In this document: positions 31,087 to 37,900 of the stretch, one piece after another
Numbering within the stretch: position 1 is the stretch's first letter
Layout: every line of letters starts with the position of its first letter
Assembly: GCA_945613785.1 (NCBI GenBank)
Contig: CALZAJ010000001.1
Coordinates: 1 to 40,363 of the forward strand
From: an uncultured Verrucomicrobiota bacterium
Lineage (GTDB): Bacteria > Verrucomicrobiota > Kiritimatiellia > RFP12 > UBA1067
Direction of reading: 5' to 3'
Length of the DNA: 40,363 nt
Made by a program: the position numbers and the translations under genes
Notes under the pieces: generated by a model
What the model saw: only the letters and a program-made list of their open reading frames with translations
The model's database searches: none
Told to the model about the DNA's origin: nothing

Positions 31087-31437
31087 TTACTTGGCTGCGG
31101 ATGCCGCGGGAACCACGTCCTGCACGCAGCTGCGGAGAATCTCCATCTTGCTGCCGGCCGTTTCGACGATGAACGTCCGCTCCGTGGCCTCGACGACCTC
31201 GCCGAGAATGCCGTTGCCGAAGACGACCTTCGACCCCACGCGGAGCTCGTCGATCATCTTCCGACGCTCCTTCTCCTTGCGCTGCTGCGGACGGATCATC
31301 ATGAAGTAGAGGATCGCGAAGATGAGGATGAACGGCAAGAACTGGAGCAGCGGGTTCGGAGCCGGCGTGGCGGAAGCCGTGCCATCGGCAATCGGCTGAA
31401 CTTCGGTTGCGGTCACGGCGGCGGGAGTTTCATTCAT
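31087..31437 (-). CDS. yajC: Sec translocon accessory protein YajC
   Basis: 116 residues. A single membrane helix (LLQFLPFILIFAILYFMMIRPQQRKEKERRKM) followed by the small cytosolic domain (LRVGSKVVFGNGILGEVVE) is diagnostic. YajC associates with SecDF and SecYEG. It has a longer Ala/Thr-rich N-terminus than most. The start overlaps the tgt stop by 8 nt, the classic tgt-yajC order, but secD and secF do not follow; a LysM protein takes their place. Confidence 0.95.
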   Translation of the reverse strand: MNETPAAVTATEVQPIADGTASATPAPNPLLQFLPFILIFAILYFMMIRPQQRKEKERRKMIDELRVGSKVVFGNGILGEVVEATERTFIVETAGSKMEILRSCVQDVVPAASAAK

Positions 31438-32536
31438 GGACTGTATCCTTTTTTACTTGTTCTTTCCAATCGTAGAAGGTGCCGTCGGCAATCGCCGCGC
31501 GCATCTCCTCCATAAAGCGGTTGAGCGCAAAGACGTTATGGATCGTCAGCAGCCGAAGGCCGAGGATCTCGTCGCACGCAATCAGGTGACGGACATAGCT
31601 GCGCGTGAAGTTGCGGCAACAGTAGCAGTCGCACCCCTCTTCCACCGGGCCCTGGTCGTGAATCCATTTCGCCGCCTTGATTGCGACGTTGCCCTTGCGG
31701 GTGATGGCCGTGCCGTGACGGGCAATGCGCGTCGGGATGACACAGTCAAACATGTCGATGCCACGCGCCACGCACTCGGCCATCTGGTGCATGACCCCCA
31801 GGCCCATCACATAGCGCGGCTTGTCCTTCGGCAGATAAGGAACGGAGGCGTCGACCGCCTGATACATGAACGGCTCGGGCTCGCCGACCGAGACCCCACC
31901 CACGGCATAGCCGTCGAAGCCGATCTTCACAAGCTCCTCCGCGCAGTGACGACGGATGTCGTCGTAGACGCCGCCCTGGACGATGCCGAAGACCAGCTGC
32001 CCCTCGGCATGCGGCTGATCCTTCGAGGCCTGGGCCCACCGAAGGGTCTGCTCGACGGACTTCACCGCGCGCGCGCGATCACAGGGATAAGGAAGGCATT
32101 CGTCAAAGACCATCGCGATGTCGCTGCCGAGAATGCGCTGCATCTCCATCGACTCTTTAGGACCGAGAAAAAACTCATGTCCATCAAGATGCGAGTTGAA
32201 GCGGCACCCCTCTTCCGTGATTTTTCGCATCTTAGCTAGCGAAAAAACCTGAAAACCGCCAGAATCTGTCAAGATAGGGCCGTCCCAGCGCATGAACTTG
32301 TGGAGCCCGCCCGCCTCGGCGATCACGTCCTTCCCTGGCCGAAGCATCAGGTGGTAGGTATTGCCGAGAATGACCTGGGCGCGGTTTTCGACGAGGTCGC
32401 GCGGCTCAAGCGCCTTGACCGTGCCGAGGGTGCCAACGTCCATGAAGACGGGGGTCTGCACCACGCCATGAGCCGTGTGCAGCCGACCCAGTCGCGCGTG
32501 CGTGCGTGTATCTTCCTTGAGTATCTCAAAAACCAT
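31430..32536 (-). CDS. tgt: Queuine tRNA-ribosyltransferase
   Basis: 368 residues. Tgt swaps guanine 34 for preQ1 in tRNAs with GUN anticodons. Motifs: GTVKAL, LTDSGGFQVFSL with the active-site Asp, GGVSVGEP, and the zinc site CDCYCCRNFTRSYVRHL. The -10 TACAAT (32544-32549, preceded by TGA) lies 7 nt before the ATG, with no Shine-Dalgarno, so the message is probably leaderless. Confidence 0.97.
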   Translation of the reverse strand: MVFEILKEDTRTHARLGRLHTAHGVVQTPVFMDVGTLGTVKALEPRDLVENRAQVILGNTYHLMLRPGKDVIAEAGGLHKFMRWDGPILTDSGGFQVFSLAKMRKITEEGCRFNSHLDGHEFFLGPKESMEMQRILGSDIAMVFDECLPYPCDRARAVKSVEQTLRWAQASKDQPHAEGQLVFGIVQGGVYDDIRRHCAEELVKIGFDGYAVGGVSVGEPEPFMYQAVDASVPYLPKDKPRYVMGLGVMHQMAECVARGIDMFDCVIPTRIARHGTAITRKGNVAIKAAKWIHDQGPVEEGCDCYCCRNFTRSYVRHLIACDEILGLRLLTIHNVFALNRFMEEMRAAIADGTFYDWKEQVKKDTVHE

Positions 32537-32543
32537 CGCACGT

Positions 32544-32589
32544 ATTGTATCAAAAAACAGTTGCCTTATGGCGCAAATTGGTGTATCAT
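32544..32589. promoter_or_regulatory. Divergent tgt / coiled-coil gene promoters
   Basis: Towards tgt (minus): extended -10 TGATACAAT (hexamer 32544-32549) 7 nt from the ATG. Towards the coiled-coil gene (plus): TTGCCT (32561-32566), 17-nt spacer, TATCAT (32584-32589). Confidence 0.6.
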
Positions 32590-32620
32590 TCTCACCATTG
32601 AATAGAGGAATATACTCACT

Positions 32621-33766
32621 ATGAACAAAGCATTACATGTTTTTGTCTATCTCTTTGTGATTCTTGCAGGCGTCTCGCTTTGGTTTGCGATTCAGCTCAA
32701 TGCCAAGAAAGCTCTCTTGACGGACCGCAATCGTCTACAAGAGAACTTCATTGTTCAGATTGCCGCCACGATTGAACAGGCCGAGCCGAACAAGGAAGTT
32801 ACCGCTGAGATCAAGAAGGATGTGTCGCCCATTGAAGCCAAGATCGTTGACTCGCCCGAGACGGAGAACGTGCTTGAGGAGTACAACTTCTATCTTGAAC
32901 AGGATCAGCTCCCGACCTACCAGTGGGAGAATCAGGCGATTCGCGGCCAGCTCCGCAACGTCTATGTTCTCGACGATGAAGGTCACGTCAGGATGGATGG
33001 CAACATCCCGCTCATGAAGGGCCCGGGCACGGAAGACGAGCTGCTCAACAAGCTCCTCAAGTCCTCGATGGACCAGCAGGAGAAGCTCAACAAGACGCGC
33101 GCCGAGCTCAAGAAGCTCCACGGCAAGCTCGAGGAGATCGTCGACGAGCTCAACAAGCTCAAGCCGATCGCCCGTCAGGACAAGGTCACGATCGTCGAGA
33201 AGAACGAGAAGATCGCCAAGCTCGAATCCGAGAAGGCCGACCTCGAGAACCAGATCGTGAAGATCAAGGCGCAGATCGACGAACTCAACGCCGAAATCAC
33301 CTCCCTCAAGGATGAGGTCGTGACGGCTCACGAGGAAACCGAAGCCGCGAAGGAAGATCTCGTGAAGTCCCAGAAGCTCGTCGAACAGCTCCGCAAGCTC
33401 GTCCAGGAACTGATCGCCCGCAACAACCCGACGGACGGCGGCGGCCGCGGCCCTGGCAATGCGGTCACCTCCGTCCCGGCTGGCGACAAGGGTAAGATCA
33501 TCGAGGCCGACAACAAGAACATGTTCGCGATCGTCGAGTTCACGCCTGAGGCTATGAAGGAACTCAAGGGCGACGATCTGACCCGTCCGATTCCTTCGAT
33601 GGAGTTCGGCGTGAAGCGCGCTGGATACGAGGGTGAAGCCGGTGAGTTCGTCGGCCGCATCCGTCTCCGTCAGGAAGTCGCTGGCAAGAACTACATCATC
33701 TGCGACATCCTCGCCAACTGGGAACAGGACAAGCTTCAGCCGAACGATGTCATCTTCGCTGACTAA
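32621..33766 (+). CDS. Membrane-anchored coiled-coil protein
   Basis: 381 residues. A membrane helix (about 7-25) is followed by an acidic region (45-140), then a long coiled coil (about 150-280) with heptad-spaced Leu, Lys and Glu (LNKTRAELKKLHGKLEEIVDEL; LESEKADLENQIVKIKAQID). A Gly-rich hinge (GGGRGPG) leads to a compact C-terminal domain (about 300-381; FAIVEFTPEAMKEL). No known family was recognised; the plan resembles envelope or secretion spacer proteins. The last 20 nt overlap a small lipoprotein gene, suggesting joint function. Confidence 0.8.
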   Translation: MNKALHVFVYLFVILAGVSLWFAIQLNAKKALLTDRNRLQENFIVQIAATIEQAEPNKEVTAEIKKDVSPIEAKIVDSPETENVLEEYNFYLEQDQLPTYQWENQAIRGQLRNVYVLDDEGHVRMDGNIPLMKGPGTEDELLNKLLKSSMDQQEKLNKTRAELKKLHGKLEEIVDELNKLKPIARQDKVTIVEKNEKIAKLESEKADLENQIVKIKAQIDELNAEITSLKDEVVTAHEETEAAKEDLVKSQKLVEQLRKLVQELIARNNPTDGGGRGPGNAVTSVPAGDKGKIIEADNKNMFAIVEFTPEAMKELKGDDLTRPIPSMEFGVKRAGYEGEAGEFVGRIRLRQEVAGKNYIICDILANWEQDKLQPNDVIFAD

Positions 33767-33911
33767 GGTCCTTTTCGCCGCTGTCGCGCTCTCCCTTCTG
33801 GCGGGTTGCATCGCCGACTCGCCGGAAGACACGGAGTTGCCGTGGAGCACGAACAAGTCCTGGGAAGGCATGGCGCCAATCGCCCCTTCCGTGATGGATC
33901 GATACGACTAA
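33747..33911 (+). CDS. Tiny lipoprotein overlapping the coiled-coil gene
   Basis: 54 residues from ATG 33747, which lies inside the 3' end of the upstream gene (20-nt overlap, other frame). The N-terminus is MSSSLTKVLFAAVALSLLAGC, a clean lipobox with Cys21. The rest is short and acidic, then LPWSTNKSWEG and a C-terminal MDRYD. The (L/M)PWxTxxxWEG pattern is recalled from short lipoproteins of Verrucomicrobia-type genomes; this is memory, not a search. The small size and lipobox make the start convincing. Confidence 0.75.
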   Translation: MSSSLTKVLFAAVALSLLAGCIADSPEDTELPWSTNKSWEGMAPIAPSVMDRYD

Positions 33912-33933
33912 GCTGACAGATGGTTGTAAAGCG

Positions 33934-34872
33934 ATGATTACCAATCAGGTGCTAATCAACAAAGAGGGCGGCGTTCGACTGGACGCCGCCTTGCTTTTGG
34001 CCTATCCGAGTTCTGCACGCGCGTTCGTTCGCGAGGCCATCGAGGCCGGCGACGTGCTGGTGAACGGTCGGCGTGCGGCGAAGGGCCTCAAGCTCCGCGG
34101 CGGCGAGACGATCCAGATCGCCTCCCTCGCCGAAGCCAATGACAACACGGTCGCGCCGAATCCCGACATCCGCCCGCGGGTCGTCTTCGAAGATGCCGCG
34201 CTGCTGGCGCTCGACAAGCCCGCAGGCATGCCCGTCCAACCGCTTTCGCGCGGCGAGCTGACGACCCTCATGAACGGCGTGGTCGCGCGCTATCCCGAAT
34301 GTATTCCCCTGGGGGACAGGCCCCTCATGGCCGGAGCCCTTCATCGCATTGATGCCGATACCTCGGGTCTCGTCCTTGTCGCGCGTTCTGCAGAGTCCTT
34401 CGAGCGGCTACGCAGCCAGTTTACCGAGCAGTCCGTGAAGAAGACCTATCTCGCGCTTGTGGAGGGCTCTGTCGCCGTCGGTGGCACCTTGGAAAACGAC
34501 CTCATCCACGATCCCACCTTGCCCTTCTGCCGGATGATCGATGCGCACCACAACCGCCTGACCCGCGCGCAACAGGAGAAGCTGAGGCCGCTCCATGCCG
34601 TGACCAACTTCGTCCCGATCGGACACACCACCGTCGAGAACGAGGAGCGGACGCTGCTGGAGGTCACGATCTACACGGGCGTCACCCACCAGATCCGCGC
34701 ACAGCTCGCCCTTGCCGGGATGCACATCATCAACGACCGGCTTTACGGAGCCTTCGCCATCGAAGGACAGGACGGCCATTGCCTCCACGCCCTCGCCGCC
34801 AGGTTCCGCCATCCGCTTTCCGGCGACGAAACGGAAATCCGTACACCCTACCCTTCGTGGGCCAACCTCTAA
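33934..34872 (+). CDS. RluA-family pseudouridine synthase with S4 domain
   Basis: 312 residues. An N-terminal S4 domain (about 13-65; VRLDAALLLAYPSSARAFVREAIEAGDVLVNGRRA) precedes the synthase with HRIDADTSGLVLVAR (catalytic Asp; Ile in place of the usual Leu), LDKPAGMPV and TGVTHQIRAQLALAGMHIINDRLYG. RluC/RluD-type rRNA modification is likely; the site is unknown. A sequence GGGGACAGGCCCC, one base from the 13-mer repeat, encodes GDRP at about residue 127. No Shine-Dalgarno is evident. Confidence 0.92.
   Translation: MITNQVLINKEGGVRLDAALLLAYPSSARAFVREAIEAGDVLVNGRRAAKGLKLRGGETIQIASLAEANDNTVAPNPDIRPRVVFEDAALLALDKPAGMPVQPLSRGELTTLMNGVVARYPECIPLGDRPLMAGALHRIDADTSGLVLVARSAESFERLRSQFTEQSVKKTYLALVEGSVAVGGTLENDLIHDPTLPFCRMIDAHHNRLTRAQQEKLRPLHAVTNFVPIGHTTVENEERTLLEVTIYTGVTHQIRAQLALAGMHIINDRLYGAFAIEGQDGHCLHALAARFRHPLSGDETEIRTPYPSWANL
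34312..34324. repeat. Degenerate 13-mer (GGGGACAGGCCCC) in pseudouridine synthase gene
   Basis: One mismatch to GGGGACAGACCCC. Read in the same frame as the rnhB copy (GDRP). It could be chance or a decayed copy. Confidence 0.4.
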
Positions 34873-34887
34873 GACCAGGAGACTTCC

Positions 34888-35700
34888 ATGCTGCAGCTTC
34901 TCGCCGGCGCACTCACCATCGTCGCAGACATCTTGAACGGACTCTACGGCTGGTCCGGCGCCACCATTGAGGAAATCCAGCCCTCCCCCTACGTCGAACT
35001 CTTGCCCAAGACCGTCTACGGCTGCCAGTTCAGCGTCCTCGCCCTCGGCGGACGCGACGACCTGAAGGGGTCGACCTGGGCCCATCCCTTCATGGGCCTG
35101 CAGGAACGGATGAAGCCCGCCGACACCTCCTACTCCTTCGATCTCGCCGTCCTAGGCAACCTCTCGCGCGGCACGAACGTCGCCTTTAAGGTCGCCGGCC
35201 TCGTCAACTACGACGCCATCCTCGAGAAACATTCGAAGGAAGACGCCGACGAATTCGCCAAGGGCAAGCCCTCCAAGGCCGAGCAGGAAGCGCAGGTCTG
35301 GAAGAAGGACACGACAGAACGTTCGGTCGGCTATCTGCCGCCGTCCCCGCCGGACTACGAAGGTCAGCCCGTCGGACGCGAAACCGGCTTCTTCTTCGCG
35401 GGTGCAGCCAATGTGATGCCTCAGACGGACGTGAGAGGCGTCCAGCTTGCGGGCCTCGTCAATTTCGCCGACGCGATGACGGGCGTACAGCTCGCGGGCC
35501 TCTCCAATACGGCCCACGTGCTCCATGGCGTCCAGATCGCCGCGTGGTGCAACGAAGCGGACGAAGGCGCAGGCGTGCAAATCGGCCTCCTGAACAACGG
35601 ACGCCAGATGAAGGGCCTGCAGATCGGTCTCCTGAACTTCCTGCAACCGAGCGAGAAAGAGGACGGCCGCTTCCTGCCGCTCGTCAACGCCCAGTTCTGA
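34888..35700 (+). CDS. Protein with five tandem GVQ(L/I)xGLxN repeats
   Basis: 270 residues. AGGAG precedes the ATG. The N-terminus is mildly hydrophobic (MLQLLAGALTIVADILNGLYG). The C-terminal part carries five 14-15-residue repeats starting GVQLAGLVN, GVQLAGLSN, GVQIAAWCN, GVQIGLLNN and GLQIGLLNF. This pattern is that of LA_2272-type surface-repeat proteins, probably a beta-solenoid-like or barrel-associated surface structure. Function unknown. Its stop TGA (35698-35700) directly abuts the stop of the Nudix gene on the other strand. Confidence 0.75.
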   Translation: MLQLLAGALTIVADILNGLYGWSGATIEEIQPSPYVELLPKTVYGCQFSVLALGGRDDLKGSTWAHPFMGLQERMKPADTSYSFDLAVLGNLSRGTNVAFKVAGLVNYDAILEKHSKEDADEFAKGKPSKAEQEAQVWKKDTTERSVGYLPPSPPDYEGQPVGRETGFFFAGAANVMPQTDVRGVQLAGLVNFADAMTGVQLAGLSNTAHVLHGVQIAAWCNEADEGAGVQIGLLNNGRQMKGLQIGLLNFLQPSEKEDGRFLPLVNAQF

Positions 35701-36129
35701 TCAGGCCTCGAACGTCGCGTGGGGGTCTGTCCCCAACCGACGGAATTCCGCCGGCAACAGCTGGGCCGATTCGAGTTCGGCCAACGGACACCACAGGAAC
35801 TCAATCCAGTCTTCCTTGGCCTCCACCTTCAGGTCGGCAACCGTCATCTCATAGACCAGGTTGATCTCCGCATGGGGCTTGCCATGCTGAAGGAAACTGT
35901 TCTCCAGACAGCCGAGAAACCGCCCGGTCTCCGCGGCAAGCCCCGTCTCCTCCTGCATCTCACGGACGAGGGCCTGACGCCCCGTCTCGCCGAACTCGAT
36001 GTGTCCGCCCGGCAGATATGTCGTCGACCCGCCCTTGGCCTTGCACAAGAGCAACCGGCCGTCGACAATGCAAACGCCGCGGGCGATCGTCTCAATGCCC
36101 GCCACCTCGTATTCCTTGAGTTCCGCCAT
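35701..36129 (-). CDS. Nudix hydrolase
   Basis: 142 residues. The Nudix box reads GGHIEFGETGRQALVREMQEETGL, matching Gx5Ex7REUxEExGU, so metal-dependent cleavage of a nucleoside diphosphate-linked substrate is expected; the substrate is not visible. The C-terminus FRRLGTDPHATFEA is encoded across a perfect GGGGTCTGTCCCC copy (35722-35734). The ATG lies inside the folB gene (38-nt overlap); a GTG eight codons later is an alternative start. Confidence 0.93.
   Translation of the reverse strand: MAELKEYEVAGIETIARGVCIVDGRLLLCKAKGGSTTYLPGGHIEFGETGRQALVREMQEETGLAAETGRFLGCLENSFLQHGKPHAEINLVYEMTVADLKVEAKEDWIEFLWCPLAELESAQLLPAEFRRLGTDPHATFEA
35722..35734. repeat. GGGGTCTGTCCCC copy at the 3' end of the Nudix gene
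   Basis: Perfect 13-mer, same orientation on the plus strand as the rnhB copy. Nudix reads it as LGTDPH, the third frame, in the last ten codons. Confidence 0.85.
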
Positions 36130-36475
36130 CTCTGCGACCTCCTCCGTAGCTGACCGACGCCGACTCCAAGTGCGGAATCGCGCCGAACTTCGTGACCTTC
36201 ACGTGCGCATACCGCACCTTCTCCTCGATGAGACAGGCGTCTAGGACGACCTTGGCCGCATGCTCAAGCATGCGACATTTCTCCCAAATCAAAGACTCGG
36301 AAATCAGTTTCGCGAGCTTCGCATAGTCAACCGTATCCGAGAGGCGATCGCTGCGCGCCGCCTCGTCGCCAATCTCCAGCGACACGTCGACCCTCAGCTT
36401 CTGCGGAACAATGCGCTCATTCGGCAGGTCGCCGATGATGCATTCCACCATGAGTCCGTTCAATTCCAAAGTCAT
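36092..36475 (-). CDS. folB: Dihydroneopterin aldolase
   Basis: 127 residues from ATG 36475 (third codon of the longer frame). FolB converts dihydroneopterin to hydroxymethyl-dihydropterin and glycolaldehyde in folate synthesis. MTLELNGLMVECIIGDLPNERIVPQKLRVDVSLE and TVDYAKLAKLI with the later LEHAAKVVLD and VKVTKFGAIPHLESASV are the family marks. The C-terminus (GGGRRDGGTQGIRGGGH) is longer than usual and overlaps the Nudix start. TCGACA (36504-36509), a 16-nt spacer and extended -10 TGGTATAAT (36482-36487) lie upstream; the -10 is 6 nt from this ATG, so the mRNA should be leaderless, which favours this start over ATG 36481. Confidence 0.93.
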   Translation of the reverse strand: MTLELNGLMVECIIGDLPNERIVPQKLRVDVSLEIGDEAARSDRLSDTVDYAKLAKLISESLIWEKCRMLEHAAKVVLDACLIEEKVRYAHVKVTKFGAIPHLESASVSYGGGRRDGGTQGIRGGGH

Positions 36476-36481
36476 GGACAT

Positions 36482-36509
36482 ATTATACCATTCTACGGCG
36501 ATCTGTCGA
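36482..36509 (-). promoter_or_regulatory. folB promoter (leaderless)
   Basis: Minus strand: TCGACA (36504-36509), 16-nt spacer, TGG, TATAAT (36482-36487). ATG 36475 begins 6 nt after the hexamer. Confidence 0.7.
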
Positions 36510-36517
36510 CTAACCCA

Positions 36518-37900
36518 TTACCAGCGCGCATTGACCGCCGCCTTGCGCTTTTCCGTCCAGAACTTCATGAAATCCGCCGCCACATTGCGGTGCGCGACCG
36601 CCGACCACGCCACGGCCGTCGCCTGATCGGCCGGCATGCCAGCCGCCGTCAGTTCGAGATATTTCGGAATGACCTGCCGGTACTCCGCGAATTCGCGACT
36701 CGTGTAAACGCCCTTCTCAAGGAAGTAGACCAGCGCCCAGGCCGTGCAGTAATGCAGGTTCTGGTCGCCGGAATAGAACTCGTCCCGCGTCATGCGCAAC
36801 ATACCGGAGAGACAGTTCGCATATCGGACAGGATCCTTCGCGACCCACGCCGCGCGATTGCCCTTCTCCACGACCTTCACCGCATTCTTCGCCGCATTGT
36901 ACTTGATGTTTTCGAAGAAACACGCATGGCCTTCGTTGAACCACATCGCGTGATTGGCATTCCCCGTCGCGTAATGCAGATATTGATGGAACGCCTCGTG
37001 CCGCATCGTGGACAGGGCTCGCTTCGGATCCTCCGCGGCAACGAGCAGTTCCGCGCGACTCGGATCCCAGAGGCCGACGCTCGTCGTGTCCATGAACCCA
37101 GTCGAAGCACGGTATTCGCGGTATTCCGCCAACGAGCGAAAGACCCGAACGACGCCGACCTCTACGTCCTTCCCCGGCGGAATATAGAACTCATAGCTGC
37201 GACGCAAGGCGTCGAGCTGCTTCATCGTATCCTTGATGAAGCGTCCGCCCTTCGCCTTGTCGAGATTCGTCAGGAAACGATAATGCTCGTTTGTCTCCTC
37301 CCACCACTTCATCGACGGCGCGGATGCACCGCTGCGCTTCAGGAGCGTCAGGGACTTCTCGCAACCCTTCAGCAGCTTCTCGGTCTCCTTCTCAGGCGAC
37401 GGAATGATTTCGGCAATCTCAAACTCCACGTAGAACCGCCGATTCTTCACCGTGACAAAACGACCTGTGCCGCGTCCTCCCCAATGTCGCTTCCAGCCTT
37501 CGAGCTCCTCCGGCGTAGCCTGGAAGGACGTCTCGAGCTCGTCAAGACGCGCCTCAATCTCATCCCGCTCACCGTCTGCGCGACCAAGGACCGGCGCCAG
37601 CGATTTCACGTTCGCCACGCGCTGGACGTTGCCATGCTTGTCCGTCCATTCGCCGATCAGTTGTCGGTTTCGCCAGAGATCGACAGGGCTGAACCACTTC
37701 ACGTCACGCGTCAGGCCATTCTCCATGACACGATAGAACCGGGCCTGCGGCGTCGGCGCAGGGACACCCTTGGCGCCGGCCAGCAGCCGGACCTTGACCG
37801 TACCGTCACCAATCGGCTCGGGTTGCGGCTTGAGCGCCGGCATGCCCCAGACGGACGCACAACACAGGATCAGAAAAAAGGTTAACGGACTTCTCTTCAC
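36518..37900 (-). CDS. Secreted DUF1570-like zinc peptidase
   Basis: 460 residues from GTG 37900. Signal peptide about 1-20. The catalytic segment is HEAFH (301-305) and FNEGHACFFE with Glu323 as the likely third ligand, a gluzincin pattern of the DUF1570 type common in PVC bacteria. The N-terminal half has no recognised domain but contains acidic helices (about 110-140). The start overlaps the stop of the M6 peptidase gene as GTGA, so both are translated together. Substrates are unknown. Confidence 0.82.
   Translation of the reverse strand: MKRSPLTFFLILCCASVWGMPALKPQPEPIGDGTVKVRLLAGAKGVPAPTPQARFYRVMENGLTRDVKWFSPVDLWRNRQLIGEWTDKHGNVQRVANVKSLAPVLGRADGERDEIEARLDELETSFQATPEELEGWKRHWGGRGTGRFVTVKNRRFYVEFEIAEIIPSPEKETEKLLKGCEKSLTLLKRSGASAPSMKWWEETNEHYRFLTNLDKAKGGRFIKDTMKQLDALRRSYEFYIPPGKDVEVGVVRVFRSLAEYREYRASTGFMDTTSVGLWDPSRAELLVAAEDPKRALSTMRHEAFHQYLHYATGNANHAMWFNEGHACFFENIKYNAAKNAVKVVEKGNRAAWVAKDPVRYANCLSGMLRMTRDEFYSGDQNLHYCTAWALVYFLEKGVYTSREFAEYRQVIPKYLELTAAGMPADQATAVAWSAVAHRNVAADFMKFWTEKRKAAVNARW

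Noticed and set aside
32735..33871. 378-codon minus-strand frame opposite the coiled-coil gene
   Set aside because: A Leu/Asp-rich reverse image of the Lys/Glu heptads; the plus frame has promoter, ribosome site and membrane helix.
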